Assembly (NCBI RefSeq): GCF_910592395.1
Contig: NC_088318.1
Coordinates: 7,750,349-7,814,348, forward strand
Direction of reading: 5' to 3'
Origin: Lineus longissimus
Taxonomy: Eukaryota > Nemertea > Pilidiophora > Heteronemertea > Lineidae
Length of the DNA stretch: 64,000 nucleotides
This document shows, piece by piece, positions 33,304-43,429 of the stretch. The position numbers were made by a program, and so were the translations under genes. Every line of letters starts with the position of its first letter. Position 1 is the first letter of the stretch. The notes beneath the pieces were generated by a model. That model was not told where the DNA came from. It saw nothing but the letters and a program-made list of their open reading frames with translations, and did not search any database.

Positions 33304-33339
33304 GTGTCTGATGAGCAACTCCTGCGAAACCGTTCACAC
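33304..33339 (+). ncRNA. Hammerhead-type ribozyme-like motif
   Basis: The core CTGATGA is at 33308-33314. A short stem-loop follows (GCA 33315-33317, loop ACTCC, TGC 33323-33325). GAAA is at 33326-33329, then CCGTTC to 33335. The flanks GTGT (33304-33307) and ACAC (33336-33339) pair to give stem I. The order fits a type I hammerhead with a very short or degenerate stem III, with predicted cleavage after C33335. Penelope-like elements are known to carry hammerhead motifs in their terminal regions, which matches the location. Stem III pairing is weak, so activity is uncertain. Confidence 0.55.
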
Positions 33340-33413
33340 CACCCCTGGCATAACCCACATGGCGCGCCTCCCCGCCATTCCGCGCAACTTTGCCGCCATG
33401 CTCCCTAGGAGCA

Positions 33414-33489
33414 TGACGTCATGTCCGTCTCAAAGCCATGACGTCATAAAGGGGCCCAGCATCACGTCAACCACTGCGTCTTGACGTCA
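33414..33489. promoter_or_regulatory. Three CRE-like palindromes in Penelope 3' region
   Basis: TGACGTCA occurs at 33414-33421, 33439-33446 and 33482-33489, close behind the hammerhead-like motif. These could be CREB/ATF-type promoter elements of the terminal region. This rests on motif alone. Confidence 0.35.
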
Positions 33490-33627
33490 GTTCCAACACC
33501 CCACACGGTTTAAGAGATCAAGCGAAGACTTTTGAGCCTTCACAACGGTCACACAAGCCAATTAAGCTGGTTGCATCTCACCGCATTGCCACGTCAAAAA
33601 TAATAATAACTAGTATTGGGCAATTCG

Positions 33628-34214
33628 CCTAACAGCAAATTGCAGACCATATCCCTGGTGAAAGCATTTTGTCATGTTGAGAAATTAGGTTTGCACCAGG
33701 ATATAACCAGATAAATCAGAGGCAAATAACCCTGAATAACCAGCTGAATTAGGTTGTGACAGTAGGTGCATCATAAATACTAGAATTAGCGATGGTTCTG
33801 GGACTGCAACAACTCAGCATATGGATGGTCAGAATCCAGCAGACAACAAGCAAATGTAATCTGAATCTCAACATCTTTCGTATCTTTTGATGAGTTTTCT
33901 GGTCGAGTGAGGGAAACCAGTTGGCCATCTGATATGGCTGGTGGGGATGAAAGCTCCCAATGTTGGGACGACCAATAATACATTGCGTCTCCACAGTATT
34001 TATATTATAATACCTCCCTCCATGCACACATGGTTCTGCTGCCAATTTTTTCTTCAAATGATCTAGGTGTCAATCATGCACTTGTGTGTACTGGCACCAC
34101 GTAGGTAACTTCTGATCTGATCTTAAGTGGCAGGTTTTTGGTGCTTTGTCCTGGTGCTCATTTTTAAGATGACAAAACACTATCACCAGGGATATGGTCT
34201 GCAATTGCCGTTAG
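33628..34214. mobile_element. TIR element (MITE-like), about 0.59 kb
   Basis: The inverted ends share TTGCAGACCATATCCCTGGT (left 33640-33659, right in reverse complement near 34183-34205), and the similarity extends to CCTAAC at the tip. There is no coding sequence in the middle. No clear target duplication was seen. Confidence 0.7.
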
Positions 34215-36198
34215 GAAAGTCACAACCTGGGGACAAAAAATAAATGTGATTTAGACTTCGCATTCCTTTGAAGTGTAGTTTGCAACATCCCAGGCCATTG
34301 ATGCATGCATGGTCACAACATAGGGGCAACCGGGAATCATGGCAAGGATTTTTACAACCATTCTTTTGAGGTGTAGATTGTGATGTGAGGGAAGTGTCTT
34401 GATCTCTACATAAAATTCCTTCGACATGGTGCAACAAAACAGTCCATTAGATATACATGGTGATGATGGTCATAGCATGCGGCATCGAGACAACCAGTAT
34501 GCAAGGTTACGGCCAGGCCCAAGGGGTATGACCGATCAGCACTAAGAGTAAAAACGTAACATGCAATAATATCTTTTTAAACTAACTGCCACAGTAGGTT
34601 TATTTATTCAGTCTTTTTGAAGTAAAATTATTACAGTGAAAAGAACGAATATTATACTGGTTTGTCTTCGGACGGCAAATTCAGCACTGCACCGATGTCA
34701 AGGTTAAGACGGTTATACGACTTTGCCTCATCAGCTCCTCGTGGTCAAGGCTCCTATATCCGTGACTGATGCGATCGCAGAACAGAACAGATGCTGATCA
34801 TCCCCGTCACTGCGTCACAGGCTGTAAAACAGAGCGAGGAAATATTTTAACTTCACCAGAAGTTTTATCATTCATTATTTAGACCAACAGACACTGACTA
34901 CCTGCTAATAGTCTATGAATTTCATTGTCATAATTCAGAACAAACACTTATCACCTTTGCTGACAATATTTTCAGAAGGTGTGTACATTCGTGTGTCCAT
35001 TTACACTGCACGTGTATACGTGCTTTACTGTACATTTCTACAGGAGTGAGCAGGATGTACAGAAAAACGATCTCCAAAACTGTTGCTTTCAGCACTCGCG
35101 ACACGTTAAGCGAGGTTTTAGCAATTATTTTCAGTGAAGGTATATCTCATGTGTAGAGTCTGGGTGATTTTGAGACATTCTTAGGTGTTTAAGGCGCACA
35201 GTTTGATGAAACTTGCCCGAATTCGTAATTTTTTTGATGAATGTATATCCGCCATTGCGGGGATCTGGAAACTTTCGGATGACAAGTTTGCCTCAAAAGA
35301 TGGACGTGCTCCCTATAATCACCAAAACTAACAGCGAATATATATTCTTAAGATCTTTTTCTTGACCTCTGATGAGTTAATTTTGTCTGATGCAGTGTTT
35401 CAACACAAATTTGAGGGCGATTACAATCACGAAAAAATCACACTCACCCAGTCTAGAATGCGTAGACGAAATGTCTGTTGGCTCTTCCATGTAGCGGGTA
35501 TCCTCCCACCTGTTCAGGTCGGGACAGATCAACGTTGAGCAACTTGCCTAATCGGTAAAAACGCGGGAGGCAGTGCTATTACCGGAACGGTTCAGAACCG
35601 GCGATTTTCATCAAAAATCACCCGAAAACTAAAAAAGTAAGCAACGGCTGCAAAAATAAAGTACACGTTGTTCGTTAGCAGGTTATGAAACGTAACCTAA
35701 CCAAATTTCAGGTCGTTCCGTGCGGCAGTTTCGGAGATACGTGTCGAAAACCACATCCCTCGGGTCCTGGCGATTGGCTCAGTAAAAACAATAGACCATA
35801 TCCACGGAGTTGTGGATATGGTCTAATTACTCGAATTACCAATGTCAAACTTGCACTTGCACTTGCACATTCATCGTACCCACGGCTGGCCGAAGACACT
35901 TCTGATCGAAGACTCTTTGGCTTCGGCTTGATTGTGACGTGATTGTGACGAGACCGTCTAAATTCTGCCTCGTTTTCGCATGTGTTTGCTTTTGAGAAAT
36001 TTTATGATTAGTCTTTGTTTTAGTTTCATCCTATCCAAATACTTGATTCATAATGGACTCCACACAAAACAGTGGTTAGACGTGAATTTAATAATCGTTT
36101 GTTTGTTCATCTTACGATTAAATTAGGCCTGTCGCAGCCCGTAGCCGGCGGAGGACAAAAAAACAACTATACGTGGCGGATATAGCAAAAAAGAATAC
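34215..36198. other. No supported gene
   Basis: This is non-coding sequence as far as I can tell. The only frame over 80 codons, at 35685-35942, has no recognisable domain and lies over a hairpin (35792-35825). Confidence 0.5.
35792..35825. repeat. 14-bp perfect hairpin
   Basis: TAGACCATATCCAC (35792-35805) is followed by the 6-base loop GGAGTT and the exact inverse GTGGATATGGTCTA (35812-35825). Confidence 0.9.
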
Positions 36199-36569
36199 AA
36201 TAGCATTCCGCGAAGATGACGTCACTGCGGCTGCTGCCCTCTATTTCCCCATCGCTGAATTACAGGCAATGTCGGACAAACATGCGGTTTCGTCATGAAT
36301 TCAGGCTTTCTAACTAGGGCAGTTAGATTCAATCTGACACATGTCCGAGTGTTGGAAATACTACAAAATTGTTCTGAATATTTCTCTCTCTGACTCTATG
36401 GTATCATTCATGCTAAAAACAATGCAGGGTCAAAGATAATTGACTTTGAAATAAGCTCAAATGCGCAGAAATAAGTGTCGATGTCCGACTGTCACGTGAC
36501 TAAAACGTCATCAATATCTTATGCAAATGACCTTGTGAGCTATAAATAGTAACTTCGCGGAATGCTATT
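36199..36569. mobile_element. 371-bp MITE-like element with 17-bp perfect inverted ends
   Basis: AATAGCATTCCGCGAAG at 36199-36215 is exactly inverted at 36553-36569. The interior is non-coding, with a TGACGTCA at 36217-36224 and a TCACGTGAC palindrome near 36492. No target duplication is recognised. Confidence 0.55.
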
Positions 36570-36593
36570 CACAAATCATTTAATTGACATTAT

Positions 36594-36627
36594 ATACACA
36601 TTACACATTACACATTACACATTACTC
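36594..36627 (+). repeat. Heptamer microsatellite (CACATTA)n
   Basis: There are about four tandem copies of CACATTA. Confidence 0.9.
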
Positions 36628-36773
36628 ACGTAAAGGCCTCGCGTGCTAGCTTTATAAGTAAGCGGAAAATGCGGTATAATGCGGTTAGGCGGCGCAGGAT
36701 GTTCTTGCATAAGATTCGCCATATTGTTCAAGTGAGTTTTCTTGTTGCGACGTCAAAACGTCGTAACGTCTAA

Positions 36774-37265
36774 AGCTGAGCGCACACGGGCAACAAAATG
36801 ACAGCGAAACTGAAAACATTTGTTTTCAGTTGTTTTTTTTAAAATGTTTTGCGTCTTTGTCGTGTTTGTTTCAATCACCCGCACACGGGAGACAAAATGA
36901 CACGGTCACGTCACAGGTCACGTCAAAAACAAGGGGTAACCATGGTTGCGCCAAACGTCACACCTGGCTTGGTTGGTATCACATGACGCTGAACGTCATC
37001 GTGATTGGCTAATGACGATGATGACGCAAAAAATGTTTTACGTTTCGTTGCAGTCACCCGCAAACGGGCGACGTTCTGACGAAAAACATTTTGACTAGGT
37101 CAAAAATATATTGCATGTTTAATATTCGAAAACTGTTTCAAAAACAAATGTTTTCGAAAAACATTTGTTTTGTCGCCCGCAGACGGGCAACAAATTGTGA
37201 AAAAATATTTGAAAACAAATGTTTTCAGGTTTTTTTGTCATTTTGTCGCCCGTGTGCGCTCAGCT
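36774..37265. mobile_element. MITE with TTAA-like target and GCACACGGGC ends
   Basis: The inverted ends start AGCTGAGCGCACACGGGC on both sides, with further similarity in ACAAAATGACA and GAAAACATTTGTTTTC. The right flank is TTAA (37266-37269) and the left flank CTAA, suggesting a TTAA target duplication (piggyBac- or Kolobok-like). Inside are further copies of the CACCCGCACACGGG-type motif near 36880, 37060 and 37180, as subterminal repeats. Non-coding. Confidence 0.7.
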
Positions 37266-37269
37266 TTAA

Positions 37270-37941
37270 CAATAAAGAAACGCGCAATCCGCGGCCAACA
37301 ATAAACACAAACTTCGCGTCACGGATGACGTCACATATAATGTCCGTAGATGACGTCATAATACTCATAGCGAGTGCGCATGCGTACTTAGTTTCGGACA
37401 TACCGCCGCGCGGTGTATTGATCATGAACGAATCGTCGCCGGCTTCTGAACGAGTCGCCCGTATTTGGAACGGATCGGAACAAGGCCTGGTATAGATCGT
37501 GCTATAAATGTATGTAGTATGTAGGCCCTACTGTATCTCGCAGACCAGTGTGCACATGCATAGTGATACTAGTAGTAAAATATGTGATAAGCGAACGGCC
37601 CACAAAACTGGTCGAGAGGAAATCATTGCGTATACATGTTCAGGTCCTTTGAAATAGGCCGAGATGACGCTGATGACAAGTGTCGTTTTCATGTGGTTAT
37701 AGCCTAGGGGTTATTGGTGGTAGACTTCTACCGCGTTCGTGCAAAAGTACTTGGGCTCATTGAGTTGAATTGGATGAAAAAAAGACAAACAGGATGTGAT
37801 GATTAATACTGGGTTTAAGTCAATTCTTCCTCCAAATCTACAAATTCTAGACCATTGTCTTCGATTTCAATGTTATCAAAATCTTGTAATCCCTAAAGTT
37901 CGGTACATCCTAGTTTCGGATTCCCTCGGGACGTGCGAAGA
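37270..37941. other. No recognised gene
   Basis: Two TGACGTCA sites (37326-37333, 37351-37358) and an NRF1-like TGCGCATGCGT lie near the left. No coding feature is supported. Confidence 0.5.
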
Positions 37942-38810
37942 TCAATATTTGTTTTGCCCCCTTTTCATTGTATTGTATTGCATTGTATTGTATTGTGGCG
38001 CCATGTCAAAAAGAGCAAACGTTTCATTCATGTTTATCACAAGTTCAATCCCATTTTCATCAACCGTCTGGGTAATATTTTGCTGAAAATTGGCCACAAG
38101 TTCATCCGCGTTTTCGGGAATAGCCGTAACATTTTTGCATTGTTTCCTAAAACTAATCCCGTTCCTAGAGAGAAAACCAGTTAGCCACCCTCCGGACGCC
38201 CTGAAGTTTGTTAATTGTGGCCGATGCTGCCGGTATTCCTGTTGCTGCTGTTCGGAAAGCACTGCCCACCATATTCGGAAAGACTGTTCAGCTTTAATCA
38301 TCATGGTACACCATGTTGTCGCCTTGTTGCCATCCATTCACGAACTGACCTGTCAACCTCTGGCCATAAGGCTGAAAAAAATTTGGACTTTAGAAAAGAA
38401 CAATTTCAAATTTAAAGTTCCAGGTTCTTATGGACATCAAATTTGAAAAGAAATGACATTGAAGATGGCGTTAATTTTATGTTAAAAGTACAATACAGCA
38501 CTCACCAATGCCTCTTTGTCTTTGTCTGCGCCTGTTGACCTGCCTGCTCGTAGTTTCGCGATGTCTCTCTCGGATGTCATCCTCAGTCTTCGCGGAGCCA
38601 TCGGCGCATAGTCGCGGAGGGGATGTTATACTCCCTGGCAAACTGGGGCGATGAAATCCCATGAGGCTGCCTGATGTTTTCGTTTTCATAGTCATCGAGC
38701 AGACGGATTTTCTCCGCCAGTCAATACGATCGATGACGCCGAGCAGGAGTTTGAAAGGCATCGACATTTTCAACAACATTATTGATGGCGCCATTATCCA
38801 TTGGATGAAC
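37942..38810 (-). pseudogene. pogo-type transposase, truncated
   Basis: This minus-strand relic has the pogo/Tigger layout. Exon 1 (about 38800-38506) encodes a psq-type helix-turn-helix (EKIRLLDDYENEN, AREYNIPSATMRRWL). An intron follows, donor GTGAG at 38501-38505 and acceptor CAG at 38372-38374 (134 bp). Exon 2 has the CENP-B-like HTH (LWPEVDRSVREWM, FRASGGWLTGFLSRNGISFR) and the start of the DDE domain at VINMNETFALFDM. In most relatives this reads MDET, so the first catalytic Asp appears changed to Asn. The rest of the catalytic domain is missing beyond a TATTG repeat at 37968-37996. Frame changes occur in both exons. Confidence 0.72.
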
Positions 38811-39310
38811 GAAATCAGAAAACATTATCAAAATGCCAAAAAAGACAGTGCACATCATTTGGTTTCTTACTGACGCTTGCGATTGACAATCTTAAATACA
38901 CGAGTAGGCCAGCGTAATGGTGTGTGCATGCATGTGTTACAGAGGTGCCCTCTGTTTGTGTACATGAGTATATATCTCTTGTCTATCGATCCGTTATTGC
39001 CCTTACATTTAATCATTAGCCTACTCGCCTGTGCGCCTCGAGCTAATACCATGTATGATTATGTAAGATTTGCTAAGTAGGGTTACGAAATGTGCTAATC
39101 ATGTTTATGTCCACGTCACTGTTGTCATTGGTCACGATCGTTCGGTTGTTTAGTAGGGAGTTATGGTATAGCTATCCGTACGGGAAAGACCTGTACAGGA
39201 AATGCTCCCGTTCTCATCACCAAAAACCCTCTGTAGTTTTGTACATCTTGCTGATATTCTGGAACCCAGGATAAATATAAATATCATCTTTAACTACGGA
39301 TCGTTATTTA
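38811..39310. other. No recognised gene
   Basis: Non-coding stretch up to the Bel/Pao target duplication ATTTA (39306-39310). Confidence 0.5.
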
Positions 39311-39520
39311 TGTCGCGGCGATTATATTATAGGTTTAATTCTTTCATTCATGTTCATATTGAATTGTAATACGTGTTGTGTCATAATGTTTAGTCGTTCA
39401 TCTAACCTAATCATGTAATCGTTTTCACCATGCTTTTACTGTGTATAGAATAAAGCATTCGAGTCATAGATTTTATGGAAGCTAGTCGTCTGGCGTTCTT
39501 GCTTACGAACCGCCCCTACA
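39311..39520 (+). repeat. 5' LTR of Bel/Pao element
   Basis: It begins TGTCGCGG and ends CCCTACA, 210 bp. An AATAAA signal lies at 39449-39454. Confidence 0.96.
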
Positions 39521-39553
39521 TTTATGGTGCCGTGACCTTGGAAAACACTCATC

Positions 39554-42500
39554 ATGACAGACAAAGAAAAAGCTGCAGAACGTCTTGCGTTTTCGCGAAG
39601 AAGTCATAGAGGACAACTAACGAAACTAACGAAGAGAGCTGATGAGTTTATCGAAAACTTTGACGAACTCTCGGACGACGAACTAGACAAGCTCGAATCA
39701 ACCATGGACAGCATCAGATCGAAAATCAACTTTCTCAAGCAACTCGATGAGGAATTACTGGAGCTGATACCAACTAAGGACCTAGAGGAAGCAGTGGTCA
39801 CATTCGACGATTATCTTCTCGATGTTCAGGAAAATTACGACGTTCTTCAGATGCGCCTAAAACGCTCACGTGGTAGATGTACACGCAAGACCACATCCGA
39901 CCCAACGACAAAGGACAAGTCGAATTGTCGCTTGCCGAAACTAGATTTAGAAACTTTTAGTGGAGACAATTTGCTTTGGCAAACGTTCATCGACAGATTC
40001 ATAGCATCTGTTCATAATAACTCTAAGCTTGAGGACATAGAAAAGTTTCAGTACCTCAAGAGACAACTCAAAGGTGAAGCTGCTCGGACTATTCATGGCT
40101 TAGCATTGACAAATTTGAACTACGCCCATGCAATGGAAATATTAAGAAAACGCTACGGTCAAAGACATAAGATCGTTGCCGCCACGATGAAAGCGCTAAT
40201 GGAGTTACCAGTGACGACGTCCGCTGACGCCAAAGGATTACGTCATTTCTACGACACGCTCGAAAGTCATGTTCGCACCTTGGACACGCTTGGGAAAGAT
40301 CAATCATCATACGGGGACTTTCTTGTGTCCATTGTGTTGGATAAACTACCCACGTCCACCAAGCAACAGCTTGCTCGGGATCATGGTTCCTGTGAATGGT
40401 CATTACCCGACCTACGCGTAGCTTTGGGAGCAGAAATCGAAGCTCTTGAGGCAGGTGACGTATCAGCAGATAGTTCGTCTGCCTGTTCAGGATACAGCTC
40501 GGAACTGCAAAGCACAGCAGCTTTTCATACCAACGTCAAATCGCAACGGAAACCGTACTGTGCATTCTGTAAAGGGACGCATTACTCAGGAGAGTGCACG
40601 GTGTATGCTAAACCTGCTGATCGCTTGACTCAGACGCGGAAACTTCAACTTTGCTTCAACTGCCTTGGTCGTCATAAAATCAAGGACTGCAAGTCAAAGT
40701 TTACGTGTCGCAAATGTAAGAAGAGACATCACACTGCCATTTGTTCGGGGTCAAGACCTGATGAGAAGGAAACAAACTCTAATAACCAAAACACAACGCA
40801 ACAATCAGAACGAGAAACGACCGAGTCTGAAGAAACTGTTCAGTCAGTCACAACAGGCTGTACAGACGAAATGACTGTCACCCACGTAGGGAAATCCGGG
40901 TCTGTTTTACTGAAAACAGCTGTGACGGACGTCTCGTCCTCAACAGCGTCATGCAAGGCGACCATCCTATTCGACGAGGGATCGACACGCTCTTTCATCA
41001 CCACGGAATTAGCAGAGAAGCTGAGTGCAACGTCGAATGGTTCTCACACGCTTTCCCTTACCACATTTGGGGGTAAGCCAGGCTCAGCTAGAAAGTTCGA
41101 CGAAGTAACTTTCTCCGTACATACGATTTCCGGTGAGAAGATGCAGATGTCAGCATTGGTTGTACCTCGCATATCGCAAATGAACAATCGCATCAACTCA
41201 TCGCTACTTTCGTTACCTCACCTACAGGGATTAACTCTCGCCCATCCGATCTCAAACGTCGATTCATTACAAATCACGCTTTTGATTGGAGCTGATTTCT
41301 TCTGGGACTTCGTAGAGGATCACGTAATTCGGGGCCCAGGACCTACTGCTGTTCGCTCTAAACTTGGCTATCTTCTCTCGGGACATCTACATTCGCAAAC
41401 TAAAGACTCTCAAGCCTTATCGCATGTGATTTCAACAGATACGAGCCAAGATGTGAGTGATTATCAGCAGTACTGGGATCTTGAAACGATAGGAATCAAA
41501 GATGATCCCTGTCGGGCCATGGCGGATGACACTGATCGTTACAAGTCATTCTGCAAGACTCACTTGCGCCACGATGGCACACGCTATGTGGCTAGTCTTC
41601 CTTGGAAGGAAAATCACAATCCGCTACCAACCAACTATGACGTTTGTGTGAAACGCACACGAAACACGATTCAAAGACTTAGTTCTGAATTACGTCGCAC
41701 TTACGATAGCATTATTCAGGATCAAGTCGCACGTGGATTTATTGAAGAAGTCATAGGCGATGATCTAACTAGTGGTCACTACTTACCACACCACGCGGTT
41801 ATGAGATCTGATTCAACAACAACGCCAATCAGAATCGTGTATGATTGCAGCTGTAAGGTCGGCGATGCACCGTCGCTGAATGACTGTTTAGAGACCGGTC
41901 CTCCCTTACAGAATGACTTAGCCGCCATTCTGCTGAGGTTTCGTTTACATCAACATGCTTTCACAGCAGACATCGAGAAGGCATTTCTCAATGTAGGACT
42001 TGCCGAAGAGGACAGAAAGTTCACAAAGTTCTTGTGGTTGAGTGACGTCAGCAACCCGGACAGTGCTCTTCGCGTATTCCAGTTTAAAGTAGTACTGTTC
42101 GGAGCTATCTCATCGCCATTTATCTTGAACGCTGCAGTGCGATCTCATCTCGAGGAACAAGATAGCACTACATCTTGGGACATACGTAACAACATCTATG
42201 TGGACAATTTAGCTAGTGGGACTGACACGGTGCCACAAGCTGTTAGTTATTACAAGGACTCGAGGAACGAGATGCACGTCGGTGGCTGGAACATTCGTGC
42301 ATGGGCCTCTAACTGCCCAGAGGTCGTGAACTGTGCAAAACGTGACAATGTCCTGAGTTCTGACACTAATGTCAAAGTGTTAGGCATGTATTGGGACACA
42401 GAAGAGGATACATTGCATTACTCCAAGTGGAATCACAAACCACCAGACATTGAAGCTTTGGTGACCAAACGTGACGTCACCAAGGTCATTAGTTCGATAT

Positions 42501-43429
42501 TTGATCCTCTAGGATACCTCACGCCCGTTCATGTCAAGGGGAAGGTATTCCTACAAGAACTCTGGAAACGTAAACTGTCGTGGGATGAGCCTCTTCCCGA
42601 GGATTTAGCGAAATCCTGGGTGACCATTTCTCAGGAATTAGCTGAGGCCTACCAAACGAGCGATATACCACGGAAGCTGTTCGAGACTGTTGATAAAGAA
42701 GGAGGATCATACGAGTTGCATGTCTTCGCGGACTCTAGCATCAAATCATACGGTGCCTGTACCTACTTGGTACGAGGATCGGAAGTCTCGCTCGTAATGG
42801 CAAAGTCACGTGTCGTACCAATGAAGTCAATGACTATGCCTAGATTAGAGCTTACTGCAGCTCTAGTTGGCTCACGCTTGCTAGCATACGTACACGAGAG
42901 TTTGAGACCATACATCGATATCGGACACTCTGTCTTGTGGTCTGATAGTCAGATTGTCATCGGCTGGTTACACAGCGAGAAACAACTACCTACGTTTGTC
43001 GCTAACAGAGTCAAGGAGATTCGTTCATACGATATGATCAACGAGATTCGTTACTGTCCGACGCAGGATAACCCTGCAGACGTCATCACACGTGGATTAA
43101 CTGCCGATAACCTTCGTCATGCCACCTTGTGGTGGAAAGGACCGCACTGGCTATGCACAGAAACATGGCCGGAGAATGTCGAGTATCTTGATTCTCATGC
43201 TCAGAGCGTCAATTCGGACGCAGCGGATCGTTCATCGGAATCGCTACGTACTCAACCGGAAACGGAACTCGTCACGACGGTCAGCGAGGTTACCGAACCT
43301 ACTGACATCAGCAACATTATCGACTTGGACAAATTCAACTCGTACACCGCTCTACTTCGCGTTAGTGCCCTAGTGTTACGCTTTGTGTCAAACCTGCGAC
43401 TGTGTCATTTGCAAGAGAGTCATGGGTAA
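39554..43429 (+). CDS. Bel/Pao Gag-protease-RT-RNase H polyprotein
   Basis: An open frame of 1291 codons starts just after the primer site. The N-terminal 330 residues are Gag, with helical DUF1759-like motifs (LPKLDLETFSGDNLLWQ). Three zinc-knuckle-like Cys clusters follow: CAFCKGTHYSGEC from residue 336, then CFNCLGRHKIKDC and CRKCKKRHHTAIC. The protease Asp is in LFDEGSTRSF (residue 474). RT has FTADIEKAFLNVGL, FGAISSPFILNA and the catalytic box YVDN, where Bel/Pao normally has YVDD; the Asn is residue 885, codon 42206-42208. RNase H has HVFADSS, MPRLELTAAL and SVLWSDSQ, then NPADVITRG. The C terminus (SALVLRFVSNLR) ends where a deletion joins the integrase. Confidence 0.92.
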   Translation: MTDKEKAAERLAFSRRSHRGQLTKLTKRADEFIENFDELSDDELDKLESTMDSIRSKINFLKQLDEELLELIPTKDLEEAVVTFDDYLLDVQENYDVLQMRLKRSRGRCTRKTTSDPTTKDKSNCRLPKLDLETFSGDNLLWQTFIDRFIASVHNNSKLEDIEKFQYLKRQLKGEAARTIHGLALTNLNYAHAMEILRKRYGQRHKIVAATMKALMELPVTTSADAKGLRHFYDTLESHVRTLDTLGKDQSSYGDFLVSIVLDKLPTSTKQQLARDHGSCEWSLPDLRVALGAEIEALEAGDVSADSSSACSGYSSELQSTAAFHTNVKSQRKPYCAFCKGTHYSGECTVYAKPADRLTQTRKLQLCFNCLGRHKIKDCKSKFTCRKCKKRHHTAICSGSRPDEKETNSNNQNTTQQSERETTESEETVQSVTTGCTDEMTVTHVGKSGSVLLKTAVTDVSSSTASCKATILFDEGSTRSFITTELAEKLSATSNGSHTLSLTTFGGKPGSARKFDEVTFSVHTISGEKMQMSALVVPRISQMNNRINSSLLSLPHLQGLTLAHPISNVDSLQITLLIGADFFWDFVEDHVIRGPGPTAVRSKLGYLLSGHLHSQTKDSQALSHVISTDTSQDVSDYQQYWDLETIGIKDDPCRAMADDTDRYKSFCKTHLRHDGTRYVASLPWKENHNPLPTNYDVCVKRTRNTIQRLSSELRRTYDSIIQDQVARGFIEEVIGDDLTSGHYLPHHAVMRSDSTTTPIRIVYDCSCKVGDAPSLNDCLETGPPLQNDLAAILLRFRLHQHAFTADIEKAFLNVGLAEEDRKFTKFLWLSDVSNPDSALRVFQFKVVLFGAISSPFILNAAVRSHLEEQDSTTSWDIRNNIYVDNLASGTDTVPQAVSYYKDSRNEMHVGGWNIRAWASNCPEVVNCAKRDNVLSSDTNVKVLGMYWDTEEDTLHYSKWNHKPPDIEALVTKRDVTKVISSIFDPLGYLTPVHVKGKVFLQELWKRKLSWDEPLPEDLAKSWVTISQELAEAYQTSDIPRKLFETVDKEGGSYELHVFADSSIKSYGACTYLVRGSEVSLVMAKSRVVPMKSMTMPRLELTAALVGSRLLAYVHESLRPYIDIGHSVLWSDSQIVIGWLHSEKQLPTFVANRVKEIRSYDMINEIRYCPTQDNPADVITRGLTADNLRHATLWWKGPHWLCTETWPENVEYLDSHAQSVNSDAADRSSESLRTQPETELVTTVSEVTEPTDISNIIDLDKFNSYTALLRVSALVLRFVSNLRLCHLQESHG

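Larger units (their letters stand above)
31059..33600 (+). mobile_element. Penelope-like retroelement (5'-truncated)
   Basis: This retroelement encodes an RT joined to a GIY-YIG endonuclease, the signature of Penelope-like elements. The open frame starts abruptly at 31059, so the N-terminal part is missing. The 3' region (32943-33600) is non-coding and contains a hammerhead-like motif at 33304-33339 and three TGACGTCA palindromes at 33414-33489. The element's right limit is uncertain, somewhere before the TIR element that begins at 33628. Confidence 0.88.

Noticed and set aside
35685-35942. 85-codon plus-strand frame
   Set aside because: It spans a perfect hairpin and shows no domain or codon pattern of a gene.
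42043-42479. TGACGTCA sites inside the Bel/Pao pol as regulatory elements
   Set aside because: They lie in coding sequence, so codon content explains them. They are counted only in the window-wide tally.
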